From Echinometra lucunter (lineage: Eukaryota; Echinodermata; Echinoidea; Camarodonta; Echinometridae): a DNA stretch of 64,000 nt. The position numbers and the translations under genes are program-made. Under the pieces are notes generated by a model, which was not told the origin of the DNA, ran no database searches, and was given only the letters and a program-made list of their open reading frames with translations. The DNA lies in assembly GCA_029962745.1 (NCBI GenBank), contig CM057165.1, positions 1,650,256-1,714,255 of the forward strand, written 5' to 3'. Below are positions 23,687 through 35,454 of the stretch, in pieces. The first letter of the stretch is position 1, and each line of letters opens with the position of its first letter.

Positions 23687-23753
23687 ATCCCCTTTTTTTC
23701 TTCTCCTTTTCCTTACTTTTTCATTGAAAATTTCCAGAAATTCTACTCAAAGT

Positions 23754-23923
23754 GTGCACCGTTGCATGAAAGTTATCAGCACTGACAAGTCGTCATTCTC
23801 TGACAATTACCATAGCAACAGTCAGTGACCAGTGCTTCTTAGCCAATCAATACCAAGGATTGTACTGAAATTGTCAGAGAATGATAACTTGTCAGTGCCA
23901 ACAACTTTTATGAAACGGTGCCC
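23754..23923. mobile_element. 170-bp MITE with about 50-bp inverted repeats
   Basis: The left arm starts GCACCGTTGCATGAAAGTTA; the reverse complement of the right arm starts GGGCACCGTTTCATAAAAGT. The arms stay alike through CACTGACAAGT and CATTCTCTGACAATT. The end motif CCGTTTCATAAAA resembles that of the element at 49971-50531. Confidence 0.85.
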
Positions 23924-24318
23924 AGATCGTTCAATTTCAATACAAAAAAAAAAAAAAAAGCAAAAGCTCCCGCTCGGTCGCTTTGCTCCTCGCTTGCGTG
24001 TTCCCTCAAATATTGAACATAATTCTTCCCCCCCCCCCAAGAAAAAAATAAAGAAAAAGCAGTGAAGACGAACTGAAGGCGGCCTTCAGACTATACCTCT
24101 ATATAGTTTATACAACAAGTTAAAGAACATTTCCGAAGGAGTATAATTAGTATGGTGAAGGGTCAATCAATATTGCTTTTCCCACTTTGTCTGGGCTCGA
24201 AAATGAGGAAATTCACAGACAAACCAAGGTGAACGAATAGATTTCAGAAGCCCTTTTCCCGATATTCTCCGCCCCACCTCTCTAAATCCCTGGCTGATCG
24301 AAGCACCTCGGGAAGACA

Positions 24319-24906
24319 TTAAAGGAAAACAAACCCTTAAGTCAAGTAATCTTTGAATCAAAGCTATGACAGAACAGATCAGAGGATATTTGAACGAAAT
24401 CAGACAGCGAATTAGACTTTTAGATGAAATTTTTCTATATGACATTTTTTTGACACTAGCGTAGATGATGTAACTATTGATGACATCATTTTGTGGACAA
24501 CTCTCATTATGTTTTGTTTACATATAATTAAACATTTTCATTCTGCTTAAGATTTGCACATTTTTTTAAGCCACACTCAAAGTTATTTAGTCACATAATG
24601 TAGGACTGCATTTTTTCCACAACACTTTTGATATTGGGATAAGGACAATAAAAACATGCGTTCTTCAAGATAATTCTGTGTACAAAACAAATTTAGAGTT
24701 GTCCACAAATTATCACCAATAGCTATATGGTAGTGTAGAAAAAAAAAACCTAAAATTTCATATAGGAGCTATATGGTAGTGTAAATTTTAAAAAACACTA
24801 AAATTTCATATCGGGCACAACTTTCTCATTCCGTGTCCAATTTCGTTCAATTTTTGCTGATCTGTTTTGTTTTCTTAGCTTTATTTGACTTGAGGATTTG
24901 GCTTAA
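24319..24906. mobile_element. Probable TTAA-type foldback element
   Basis: TTAAAGGAAAACAAACCC with CTTAAGTCAAG at the left, and TTTGACTTGAGGATTTGGCTTAA at the right (23 bp split here as TTTGACTTGAGG and ATTTGGCTTAA), form inverted ends. Further inner matches include ACAGATCAG/CTGATCTGT and TTGAACGAAA/TTTCGTTCAA. It resembles the family at 54197-54773 in its TTAAAGGA start and the GTGGACAACTCTC motif. Confidence 0.6.
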
Positions 24907-25136
24907 CTTTGAAAGAGAGACAGAGAGAGCTAAGAGAGAAATGAAATTAGATATTAGAAGGTAATAGTCACAGGAGGTGCTGAGAGAGAATGCTAAGAGC
25001 TGTATAACTACTGAGAGTATATAAAATGCTTAACTCAATTCAATATACACTACAATGTACATAAATAATATATTCGCAAAATAAAGTAGGCCTGTACCAT
25101 GTATACACTCTAAAAAAAAACAATTTAGTCAGATTT

Positions 25137-25340
25137 GACTAGATTACCGGATCAGTCGGACACTTGCACTATTCTAGTCAAATTCCACTGTAGGTTCTCA
25201 GTGGTAAAAATGAACAAAACTTGAACTAGATTCTCTTTCAAATTAACACAATTCTGGTAAAAATGGTTCTAGTAAAATAATAAGACTAGATCACCGGATC
25301 CCACGGGCACTTGTACTATTCTACAATTTGACTAGATTCT
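25137..25340 (+). repeat. Imperfect direct duplication
   Basis: The block GACTAGATTACCGGATCAG plus ACACTTGCACTATTCTA at 25137-25178 recurs as GACTAGATCACCGGATCCC plus GCACTTGTACTATTCTA at 25288-25322. The surrounding region to about 25510 repeats CTAGATTCT and AATTCTGGT motifs. Confidence 0.7.
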
Positions 25341-28300
25341 AATGACAATAACCAGAATTCCAGTAAAAATGAACAAAACTAGTAATAGAATTCTGGTCGA
25401 TTTCACTAGATTTTTTTTTTTTAGTCAAGTTGGTGTTGGTGCCTGTGTAATCCGAAAATAGTCAAATTATTTTTCTACTAGAATCTAGACAATTTAGTAG
25501 AATTCAGATTCTGATTCAGATTCATAGATATTATTTCATTTTTATTAAATATGAATTAATCAGTCATAATTCAAACAATATTGAATGAATACAAAACAGT
25601 GATCAACATGCAAACAAAACAAACAAAACGATTTCAGAAAAAGAGCTGAGTAAAAAATGAAAATGAAAACAGAGAACAGCAAAAAAGTAGAGCTGGTGAT
25701 ACTGCTGGTCCCTGGTTAAAGTACGGTACGTGTACATGGGAAGTCTTTGCACTACTAAAATACTGAAGTGTCTGCAATTTCTGCATAAAACTGAGCTACT
25801 GAAGCGGAAAATTAAACAGATACAAAACATATGACAGAATACTGATACACTTGTAAACAAAAAAGCAAGAAAATTGCAATTAGAATGAATAAATTGTGTT
25901 AATTTTTACTAAATCACTACTAATCAGTAAAAGTTGACTAGATCTGTTCAGTAGAACGAGTCTGAATTCTTTCCTACAAGTTTTTGTTCATCCACTTAGA
26001 CATTGCCATTTTGGTGCTATGAAGCATCGGTGTTTTTTTTAATAATTTTTTCTCTATATATCAAACAAACGTGTAGACATCATACAAGGCAAATAGTATT
26101 GTTTGAATAACATCGTGAGCTTGTCTGTATTAATTAAATATTGGCGATCAAAGTTCAACATGGTACATGCCTAAAAGACATAAGTTTCTCTTATAGATTT
26201 TAAACATGTAAAACGAATACAGGCATACAGTACAGAGATTTAAATCAGTTCAAAATGTTATCTGAGCATGAGTGCCTCTCTTAAAAGTTTACCCCAATCA
26301 TGCCAAATCAACCCATGAATTTTGACCCATAACTTGTTTGAGACAATCTTTGTCATTCACAAAAAAACTTCTTCAGTGAATCTAGCAATTATGTAGCCGC
26401 CGGTTTTAGCCAACATCCGCGTCCCTCCCCCTGCAAAAAAAGAGAAGAGATATTAAGTGGGATGACACCCCCCCCCCCTCAAAAAAAAAGAGGTCATAAA
26501 CAAAACTTTGTAAAAAAAAAAAAAAAATGGTATGCAGGAAAACATCATAGAAATCCAGATCAAAATTTTCGTGGCATAAAATTGTGAGACACAAAAAGGG
26601 GCCCTGGAGTTTATTCCAAGAAAGAATATCATCATTTTTTAAAGGTACAATCAAACCTGTGTATAGAGGCCATCCAAGTGAAACAGAAAGAAATGGCCAC
26701 TGCAGACAAGTGGCTGCTGAAGATAAGTTCTGTAACACGTTTATGATCGCTCAAGGGAGACAATGTAAGTATGACTACAATAGACAAGGTCAGGGGCGGT
26801 GATACAGGGGGCAGTGGGCGACCCCCCCCCCCCCCCCATGATTTTTCAAGTGACCATAAAGAGACAAAAAGAGGAGAAAAAGAAGAAAAAAGAGGAGAAA
26901 GAAGAAAGAACAGAATGGGAAAAGAGAGGGTTGGGCCATGTAACCACATGAAACCCCTATTTTTTCATTCAAAACGTAAATAAACTCGCCTATGGGTCAT
27001 CTCTGGACAAGGTGGTCTTTAGAATAGGGACCACTACATAGACAGTGGCATATTACTTTTTGACATAGATCTAGATGTGTATAAGGGTGGATTTAGCCCA
27101 TGTAATGAAATCAATCATATCAAATTTATTGAAATAATATCCTGACATGTAGTATTAGTATGAAAACAAAAAAACAAAAAAACAAAACAAAACAAAAACA
27201 ACAGTTATAAGCAAGGTTATAAGGTTCTAACAATGCCCCCCCCCCCCCCCCCCTCCCTCCCCCCGCTCCCCGTGCGCCCTCTAAGCTCATTTTGAGAACA
27301 CCAACAATCCCCGAAACTTCGAAGGGGAATTTTTGGTGGGATGATGCGGGAATCGAATCTAAAGATGTTGAAGTTTGTTTCAGTCTAATTCAGTTTTTTT
27401 GCACTGAGTAAAGTAGACTACCTTTGCTCTAAATATTCTGAAACGATCCAAGCTGGGCCTAGATAGAGAAGTCTAACTTAGGCATATTTTTGTTGCAGCG
27501 TTTCTAGCACTAGCACTGAACGCCTCTCCATGGGAGGGATCTTCAACGCCGACGCTTCCCGGTGCATATGTCATTATTCGCTGGAAAGCTTCCAGAGTGC
27601 AGTCATTCAACTTCTGAATCAGCAACGCCACCAACGGGTCCGTGACTGAGCTTTCGCTGAGATGTCCGGCAGGCAGAAAATATGTAGGTCTAACAAACTT
27701 AACCACACATATTAAAACATTTTAGAAATACTACAATGTTAAAACTTTTAACGCTGGCTGTATCAATTATCATGTCATGGTTTAGGAAACCACTCGCACT
27801 CGTTCGTCTGTACACACACACTTGTGTAATAATAAACTTAAGTGAATGGAGGGGGAATGAGGAAACCATTGCGTGTGACTGAATGAAGCGCTGCTGTACA
27901 AAGAAAGTGAATGGTGGTTTCCTATTTCACGATAATGCCATTTTAACAGCCTGTTGCAAATCTCATCACGATTATAACCAACAATTCATAATTATAAAAA
28001 TTTTTAAAAAGGAAATTAGGCCTCTACCGGCACTCATCCTGTGTACTCAGTTAATGAATTGACCTCGTCACGTAAAAATGACAATTCTGTATCGAAACTA
28101 CATAGCACGCTTTCCTGTTGGTTACTCGACGGCATGCTGTTGACCTACGAGTCTGATAAGCATCAGTTTTCTTCTTAAAATTAACCATTTTCAGTTCATT
28201 TATCAGATATGAAGTAGAAAGGGGAAAACTGAGATCCTTGAACATTGCTGGTAAGTAAAATCAAAACTTTTCTTCTCTATTATAGAAGATCTAAGTCATT

Positions 28301-28767
28301 GTATTTCGTGTTCGCGTCGGCAATTAGTTTCGCTACCATATTCAAAGCAGGGAAAAAATATACGGGGGCTCAGGGCAAATTCGCCCTCGAAATGCCAAAA
28401 AGAGCCCTGGAAAACTAAAAAAGAGCCCCTGAAATTCTCATAGGGTTCAGTGTTAACTGTATTACAATGTAGAATATTCGGTCCTGTGGGCTCAAAAAGT
28501 AGCCCTGGAAAAAAAATTATTTTTTTTCCCTGATTCAAAGCCCCATTTTGACCTACGGGTGCCTACCAGTAGACCTACTGATTCTTTTTGGCAAACTGAG
28601 TCGCATGAATAATAACCTCAGTCCTTGCTGATATTCTTGTTGCTCAGTTACCACTGATGTTTTGCGCATTGAATGCATCTGATTGCTCACAGGATGTGTG
28701 TAGCCAACTAGCCATGGTAGCCCTGTGCTAAGTTAGGCCGTAGCTGTAATGACTGGAGTGGACTAAG

Positions 28768-29136
28768 CTGCAACGTGCTCAAAATTCTACTGCTCGGGTC
28801 CTCGGTGGGACATCTCACTTCTCCCATATTACCCCGATTCTTAAAAATCTTATAGAGTTCAAAATTTTTCTCCACACATGGAAAGCATTGCACAGTCAGG
28901 CTCCACACTACTTGCAGAACCTCATTTCAGAATATGTTGTTCCCCACAGAAATCTCTGCTCCTCTACTACTAAACAGTTTACAGTTCACAGAACCAGCTC
29001 ATCCTTCGGAGAAAAAGCTATTTTTGCAGTGCCATCTCTCTGGAATGCTCTCCCATTGAGGATCCGATCAGCAGAATCGCTAGAAACATTTAAAAAGAGT
29101 CTCAAATCATACATGTTCACATCTTATTTTAGTTAA
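28768..29136 (+). pseudogene. C-terminal fragment of a CR1/L2-like LINE reverse transcriptase ORF
   Basis: In one frame: LQRAQNSTARVLGG, HITPILKNL, EFKIFLHTWKALHSQAPHYL, later SFGEKAIFAVPSLWNALP, IRSAESLETFKKSLKSYMF and stop. This LQR-QN-AR, HITPxL, FKI-KALH-APxYL, LWNxLPxxIR, FKxxLKxYLF order is the well-known extreme C-terminus of CR1/L2-type elements. The usual HWLPV block between ILKNL and EFKI is missing, apparently an in-frame deletion. A 3' tail with CGGCGCATTACAAATGC lies downstream to about 29340. Not a host gene. Confidence 0.85.
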
Positions 29137-29156
29137 ATATATTGTTTGATAAATAG

Positions 29157-29158
29157 AT

Positions 29159-29213
<55 letters not shown>
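29157..29213. repeat. (CA)n(TA)n microsatellite
   Basis: CA units pass into a long pure TA run, in the 3' part of the LINE fragment. Confidence 0.95.
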
Positions 29214-29222
<9 letters not shown>

Positions 29223-29340
29223 GTTTGTTTACATATGCATTTTTCTCCTTTCTCTTTCCTTATCTCTTTTACTTCTTATATCCCTCTGTGCCTCAGAATG
29301 GTTAAATAGATCGGCGGCGCATTACAAATGCTATATATTG

Positions 29341-29830
29341 TTAAAGGGGGTACCTAATGCTGAAACAATGTTAGTTCATTTAAAAGAGCAAGATTTCATT
29401 AGCAGAAAATCATCTGCCTAATGTTTTTTTAAAAAGTCGTGTTGCCAAGGAAACCCCCAAATGTGGTAAGATTTCAGGATATTTTTGACCCCTCAGCTGT
29501 GACCCAGTTTCAACTGGGTACCCACTTTGACGTCAAAATGACGTCAAAGTGGGTACCATGTCCCGCAATTCTAGCAAAATGCGCGTAAGGTATAATACAT
29601 ATTGTACAGTCTAGCGCGCAGCACAACTGCAATGCGCGAAGCTGGGTACCCACTTTGACGTCATACCTCATACTCAAATTTTTTGGTCAACTCTTGACTT
29701 GTTATGAGAAAATTAGCCAAAATGCATTGATTTCGATTGAAAATCATCAAATTTTTAATGTTATTCTTCTTAGAATTCTATTCACGATCATATATCAAAA
29801 AAAATATTTACCATTGTGTAATCACTTTAA
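29341..29830 (+). mobile_element. TTAA-flanked MITE family C, copy 1 (CRE-bearing)
   Basis: 490 bp from TTAA (29341) to TTAA (29827-29830), homologous along its length to 56712-57192 and, inverted, 61840-62292. It contains a perfect 19-bp-arm palindrome at 29517-29557 (GGTACCCACTTTGACGTCA, AAA, reverse complement) with two TGACGTCA octamers, and a TTGACGTCAT further on near 29657. It ends 128 bp before the RNF26-like ATG. Confidence 0.85.
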
Positions 29831-29915
29831 GTACAATTTCTAGTCATGAAGACAATTATGATGATAAAATCTATTATCTGACCAATGGCATTTCTCTCTT
29901 TCTTACATTCTGCAG

Positions 29916-29957
29916 ATCTATAAAAAGGCAGAAAAACAGACTGACCCTGTACCCAAG
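29916..29957 (+). promoter_or_regulatory. Short 5' UTR before the RNF26-like ORF; acceptor or TATA-like site
   Basis: TTTCTCTCTTTCTTACATTC then TGCAG at 29911-29915 looks like a splice acceptor, which would start an exon at 29916. Alternatively CTATAAAAAGG at 29918-29928 could act as a TATA box. The sequence cannot decide; I favour the acceptor because of its long pyrimidine tract. Confidence 0.45.
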
Positions 29958-31442
29958 ATGGCCAACTCTTTCTCTCTACTCTTGTCCTACATTGATAACC
30001 TCCTCTGGTTGTGCACGCAACTCTTTTATGGGATTTTGTACATCATAGAGTTAAACTTCAAGCTCTTCATTGCTTTTTTTGGAGGCTGTGTGCAGCTATG
30101 GGGTCTGTCTGTACAAGCAGTAATAAACCTTGGAAATGCAGTTGTGTTAAGCCTTCAGTTCCTCGATGACTTGCCTAGGAAGTGTTGTCATCTGGGGAAC
30201 TACTTGCTTGAGCTTGGTGTGAACCTGATGAACGATGCAAGCCAGGCTTTCATGTCCTGGTGCTGGATGATCCTAGCAAATCTGGGTACTGCAGTCATCA
30301 GTATTTGGACCCGATTGTTTGATTCTCTCGTCTTCCACCACAAGCAAATTGGTAATATTATATCATCATTCATGTACACTACCTATGGCCATGTAAAAGA
30401 AGGCATCAATACCAACATAATTGCCATGCACAAATTTGGAGCTGATGTGCAGGAATCTGTTCTAGGTTTTAGTAAAGTAATCTGTGAGTATTTCCTCGCT
30501 GGAGTGTCCTACCCCATTGCTGTCTTTTATAAATGCATCGAGAACATTACTGAAGGATTGTGCTTTTGTTTGAGCATTATGAAGGCAGTTGGAGATTCTG
30601 TTATAAGAGTTTTTGAAGACTTCACTCAGACTGTTAACTCCAGCACTAGCAATATCGCCAATGGTCTATTTAATATTCTGCACGCATTGGAAGAAATTGC
30701 CAGTTTTCCAGTCAACTTGATATACCATGTCTACGAAAGGGTTGCTGTAGTCTTTGATAGTGCAGTGGAGGGGTACTCTTCTCTTAGTTTATTTATTGCC
30801 AAAAACTGGGGTGCCCTTCTAGCTCTTGCTCTGTGTGTCACACTTGTGTGGATCACAATCAACCTGGCCGGGCAGCATGAAAGGAATGTCCGGCACATCC
30901 TGCAAGACCTTACTCGACTTGTGAACAGCTTCACGCATTCCCGACCCAGGGAAATGGACAGAGAGCCAGAGAGACCTGAAGGTCACCTTAACAATGACAT
31001 TCACCTTCAAGGTCAGCTACAAGATGACCTTCAAGATCAAAATGAGGGTGATGAAGAGAATGTGGACGATGGCGCTGAAGAGCATTTGCCAGTCCGTGCA
31101 GTGGGAGGAGACAGTGATCAACCAGGTCCAAGTAGTATCAGACTCACTCCACATACGTCCTACTTACTTCGACCGCGACCTTTCACCCCTCCGCCGTCAA
31201 GAGAAAACGGCTCCGTGGAAAGCATCATGAGTGACCTGAAAAACAGACTAACTGAGGAGCAGGAGAGAAAGATGTGTGTGGTGTGTCTGGATGCGATGAA
31301 GAACACGCTCTTCATGCCGTGCCGTCATCTATGCGTCTGCTTACCCTGTGCAGATAAGATAGTAAGCAGTGAGGACATACTCGCCAGGCAGTGCCCTCTG
31401 TGTAGGGCTAGGATAAGATCAATTGTAGAGGTTTACAGCTGA
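29958..31442 (+). CDS. RNF26: RNF26-like multispanning membrane RING E3 ubiquitin ligase
   Basis: An intronless 494-residue coding sequence. The N-terminal ~310 residues are largely hydrophobic and helical (segments about 5-30, 35-70, 100-120, 175-195 and the clear membrane span LLALALCVTLVW near 287-298). A polar acidic linker follows (354-380, Asp/Glu rich) and then a C-terminal C3HC4 RING with Cys440, Cys443, Cys455, His457, Cys461, Cys464, Cys479 and Cys482, ending VEVYS. This layout, membrane domain plus extreme C-terminal RING, matches vertebrate RNF26 (about 430 aa), an ER-membrane ubiquitin ligase that organises perinuclear endosomes and modulates STING. Functional transfer to this species is inference. 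The first ATG of the frame is used. A TTAA MITE carrying CRE-like octamers lies just upstream; a TTC tract follows the stop. Confidence 0.85.
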   Translation: MANSFSLLLSYIDNLLWLCTQLFYGILYIIELNFKLFIAFFGGCVQLWGLSVQAVINLGNAVVLSLQFLDDLPRKCCHLGNYLLELGVNLMNDASQAFMSWCWMILANLGTAVISIWTRLFDSLVFHHKQIGNIISSFMYTTYGHVKEGINTNIIAMHKFGADVQESVLGFSKVICEYFLAGVSYPIAVFYKCIENITEGLCFCLSIMKAVGDSVIRVFEDFTQTVNSSTSNIANGLFNILHALEEIASFPVNLIYHVYERVAVVFDSAVEGYSSLSLFIAKNWGALLALALCVTLVWITINLAGQHERNVRHILQDLTRLVNSFTHSRPREMDREPERPEGHLNNDIHLQGQLQDDLQDQNEGDEENVDDGAEEHLPVRAVGGDSDQPGPSSIRLTPHTSYLLRPRPFTPPPSRENGSVESIMSDLKNRLTEEQERKMCVVCLDAMKNTLFMPCRHLCVCLPCADKIVSSEDILARQCPLCRARIRSIVEVYS

Positions 31443-31517
31443 GGATAAAAATTGTTACATTCAAAATGAACTCCATGCTTGTTCTTTTTGTTTGGGTTAA
31501 ATCAAGAATATGTTGGT

Positions 31518-31926
31518 TCATCTTCCTCCTCCTCCTCCTCCTTTCTTTTCTTCTCCTCCTTCTGTTTCTCCTCCCCTCTCCCCCATACTTCTCTTCTTCC
31601 TCTTCTTCCTCTTCTCTCCCTTCTTCTTCTCCTTCTTTATCATTTTCTTCTTCTTTATTATCTTCTTCTTTTCCTCCTTCTTCTTTATCATTTTCTTCTT
31701 CTTTATCATTTTCTTCTTCTTTATCATTTTCTTCTTCTTTATCATTTTCTTTTTTATTTTCTTCTTCTCCTTCTTCTTTATCATTTTCTTCTTTATTATC
31801 TTCTTCTTCCCTTTCTTCTTCTTCTCCTCCTTCTTCTTCTTTATCATTTTCTTCTTCTTTATCATTTTCTTCTTCTTTTTTATCTTCTTCTTCTCTTCCT
31901 CCTTCCTTTTCCTCCTCCTGCTTCTG
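31518..31926. repeat. (TTC)n-rich polypyrimidine tract
   Basis: About 410 bp of TTC/TCC/TTTATCATTTTC units starting 76 bp after the RNF26-like stop, probably in its 3' UTR. Ser/Phe/Leu or Lys frames over it are artefacts. Confidence 0.95.
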
Positions 31927-32043
31927 AAGTGTTGGACATTTTAAGAGCTAAATGATATGCTGGATGTGTCTTGTGTGCATGAAGTGCCACTCAGTACAGT
32001 ATCTCCTTGTAGGAGTAATGGAGTTTGATATCAAGAAATTCTT

Positions 32044-32049
32044 AATAAA
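32044..32049 (+). terminator. Candidate polyadenylation signal of the RNF26-like gene
   Basis: AATAAA about 600 bp after the stop, the first clear hexamer downstream of the TTC tract. Later alternatives exist. Confidence 0.4.
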
Positions 32050-33868
32050 TCAATGGATGTTGCATTGAACAATTGACTTTAACCCTTCATGTATTTTGAA
32101 GTCATTAACAAACAGATATTTTTTTTTTCTTTCTTCAGACATAGTCTTATTTGAATCAAAGATTTACCAGTTTTGATGAGAGAAAAAAAACAAGCATCAC
32201 TTACATGTATTTAGTTATGCATACATAATTATACTGATACATGATGTGCTTGTCTTTGATCACTCAGAAGTGATTGCTCAGAGAGTTCTATTCATCTGTT
32301 TTAGATCTTAGATGATGTCCTCAGTAGCATCTTAAGGTGCAATTGAGAATGTGATATTAGTCTAGTCATGTACGTGTTTCTTGACTGATGTACTGATTGT
32401 ATTCCATATATCATGACTGATTGTCTGGAAGTAAATAAGCTTTTTAATTCTGCAGCTACATTTGTATATATTCATTAACCAAAGATTGATAACTTTCTCG
32501 TGAATTTGCTGTATTGTTTTCGGTGACTTGTATGTAAATTGTATTGCCCTTCCTTGGAAATTTCAGTACTTTTTCTTTTCACTTTTCAGACTTGCCAAAT
32601 GCCACTGAAAGTCTTGTTCTTGTCATGTACACATGTATGTAAAGGGTTAGAATTGAATGCTAACATTCTAAACAATCTTGAGTATTTTAATTTCTTTTAT
32701 TGCATTTACTCTTTCTCTGAACCACATTTTAGGCCACAGGGGTTGGTAACTCTATTTCAGTTATAGGGAAATATTCAAAATTAAGTTACAGATTGGCATT
32801 GAAAAGAATAGTTTTTACATCCAAAGCATTGAAAAGAACAGTTGTATGTTTTAAATCCAAATGTATGCATTTTACATTGTATCATTTGGGGACAGAAAAA
32901 AGGGCAGCATTATGAATAGCATTATTGTATTTTGCTTTGTACAGTTGGTCTGTAAGTTCAGAGATTCAGTAACAATTAAAGCATAGCTTTGGAAGTTTGC
33001 AGCAAAATCTGAAATAGTAATGTAAAGAAATATTTGATGCTGAAACTTTAATGCTTCACAGTACGTTATACCTATGCCTTGCATTCCTGTTTTATGATTG
33101 GTGTGTAGTACTATTTTATTCATCATTTTGCAGACTTTTATGGTTGTTTTATGTCTGATTTGTTGTACTTTACCATTCTTGCACAGTATTCTTGTCCATC
33201 TCTCTAGAAAAAAAATGAAACCAGCCAGTGTATATAAGCTTTTATTGTTTCTATATATACCCTGTGGTCTGACGAGTATAATGTTCTATTATTTTCAAAT
33301 GTTTTTATGACATGTTGAAAGATAGCTACAGTGAAAAGAGAATTTGATTCGTTTAATTAAATAGATTAATTTCCGTAAATGATAAAAATATTTAATTGGA
33401 AATATGCTTTAATGTTTTGAACTTGGTTGTATGATAGCCTCTACCCACAACTTTTCATTATCCACTATAAGTTGTCTTTCCACTTGTGATGAGCTGTGGT
33501 TATGGGAGTGTATTGAAGAAACACAAAGCTTTTTGATACACATTGGCTTTTCAGCATGACCCTACATGAAAACAAGGACATTTTTATGATAAAGAAAATG
33601 TTAAATTTTCTTGCTGTCATGTTTTATCTTGTGTAATTATTGCTTAATTGTGTTTTGTTAATGTTACAACAATGTACAAGGACAGAAGTCAAAGGTCATT
33701 GTTATATAGACTGTACATTATGGTAACAGACTTCATTCTTTACATGTAAGTACTTGCTATTCATTGTATGCATTTTAATGAAAAAGGGTACATATAATAC
33801 ATGCATTTATCCTTTAGAAAGAATATGTATTCAAAATCTTGACTATACTATAGATATATTATGAGATG

Positions 33869-34042
33869 CAGTGGCAGATCCAGGCAGTGGGGGGGGGGGG
33901 GGGGGGGTGGCGTGATAGGCGCACACACCCTCTTTTGGGGGGAATCAAACATTGAAAATATATATTGATATGCACTGTAGCTATATCTAAGAAAATTGTT
34001 GTCTGCGCTCCTCTATTTTCAAATTCTGGATCCACGGCTGAG
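33869..34042. mobile_element. Small GGATCC-type inverted-repeat element with G run
   Basis: GCAGTGGCAGATCCAG at the left and CTGGATCCACGGCTG at the right are imperfect inverted repeats around a 16-18 G run. The GATCC-end style recalls 21203-21484. Confidence 0.6.
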
Positions 34043-34395
34043 ATGAACACACAAGCTATTCCATACAAATATTTTTAACCTACTGAAGATCCAGATTCAT
34101 AATACATGTACTTTGGTTTGAACTTCAAACTTGGCTAAATGAGAAGTGTAGTTGACTGCACAGAGAGCATTTGGTTTTTGATAGAAACTGTTTATGTTCA
34201 GAATATGAAGCATTTCAATAAGGAATGTGCAATGTAATTTAAGGATGTGAGTCAGTTTGGAAAGGAAAGATATTAAGAGTTTAATTTCAGACGCTACCTT
34301 CTGAAGAATTACGAGAAGCTGATATGAATCTAATATGCTTTGTACATATTTTATATGTAAATGTTACATAAATGGTGTTGATCATCAATCATTGT

Positions 34396-34411
34396 CATTA
34401 TCATCATCATC

Positions 34412-34461
<50 letters not shown>
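34396..34461. repeat. (ATC)n microsatellite
   Basis: Twenty or so ATC units with one CTT interruption. Confidence 0.95.
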
Positions 34462-35284
34462 AAAAAAAATTGTGCATGTTGAAACCTTTTACATGTAGCT
34501 TGATGGGATGCAGATATTCCAAATCAGTTTGCATTATGTGTGCAGTCTTTGAGATATTAAACCTGATTTCATTTTCATTAGCACTGCATTTTTAAGAAGT
34601 TTGAGTTCATACTTTGTGTGATGCTTTTTGTGGCAGTGCATCATGTCAAAGGCTACTCCCCTCTCGATATTCATTACAGTTACATCCCACAAGATCAATG
34701 ACCAACAAGACTGACAGTGTTGATCTTGCTAACCTTCTGAAAAGTTGCCTGAAGATTTGTGAGACAGGAATGTAGGTCTGGGGTGGTATTCTGAAAATAA
34801 TGTTATCTTCCACATAAGTAAGAAAAAAAAGTGAATTGTTATAATAAATCAATATTACCCAGTAGGATTAGTATCAACACAAACCTGGCTGCGTTAAAAG
34901 AGTCATCTGCGTAAGCACCAATGATACATGCTTGCTCTATGAAATTTAAATATGTTATGACAATTAACATTTTTCCCCCTGGCATTAATTGTTTTGAATA
35001 CTACCCTTATTGGACCTTCTGGCTCCTTTTTAAAGGTTCACTTTATATTCACTAGATCAACACTATTGGTTTAAGGGGCCATTGGGATTGGTCTTGTGGG
35101 GTTGCTTTAAGGATGTGTGAAAATATGAATTTTAAAAAAAAAACGGAGGAAAATTTCAAGCAGTTTCCCTGCAATTACAAGGACTCACTAATATGTATAC
35201 TGAATTCATTCTGGACCTCCAAACAAGTTATAAACTATGTTAACATCTAGCATAGCTGTATATGTGAATGAGAAGTGTAGATCT

Positions 35285-35454
35285 GGGGCCCGTAACACAA
35301 AGGTTTGCGATCATTTGCAAATTAAAAAAAAACGTTCTGATTGGTCCAGGGTCACCTTTGGGTCACCTGCTTGAACGAGATGCACATGAAACAATGGTCT
35401 TGATTGGCTGTTACAACTTTGCGATTGATTGCAAACCTTTGTGTTACGGGGCCC
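35285..35454. mobile_element. 170-bp MITE with about 35-bp inverted repeats, GGGCCC ends
   Basis: Left end GGGGCCCGTAACACAAAGG and right end CCTTTGTGTTACGGGGCCC are near-perfect inverted repeats. Pairing continues inward through TTTGCGATCATTTGCAA against TTGCGATTGATTGCAAA. No coding capacity. Confidence 0.85.

Larger units (their letters stand above)
22660..28767. other. Intergenic, sulfotransferase 2 to RNF26-like gene, repeat-rich
   Basis: No convincing gene. It contains C and A homopolymers (23589-23683), inverted-repeat elements at 23754-23923 and 24319-24906, an imperfect duplication at 25137-25340, and further C runs near 26468, 26821 and 27236. A CpG-richer patch at 27473-27706 has a 77-codon minus-strand frame that I do not recognise. 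Confidence 0.5.

Noticed and set aside
26406..26949. Overlapping frames of 105-110 codons on the minus strand
   Set aside because: They cross C and A runs and repeat sequence and show no recognisable protein.
31466..31955. Long Ser/Phe/Leu or Lys frames
   Set aside because: Produced by the TTC-rich tract after the RNF26-like gene; open in several frames and on both strands.
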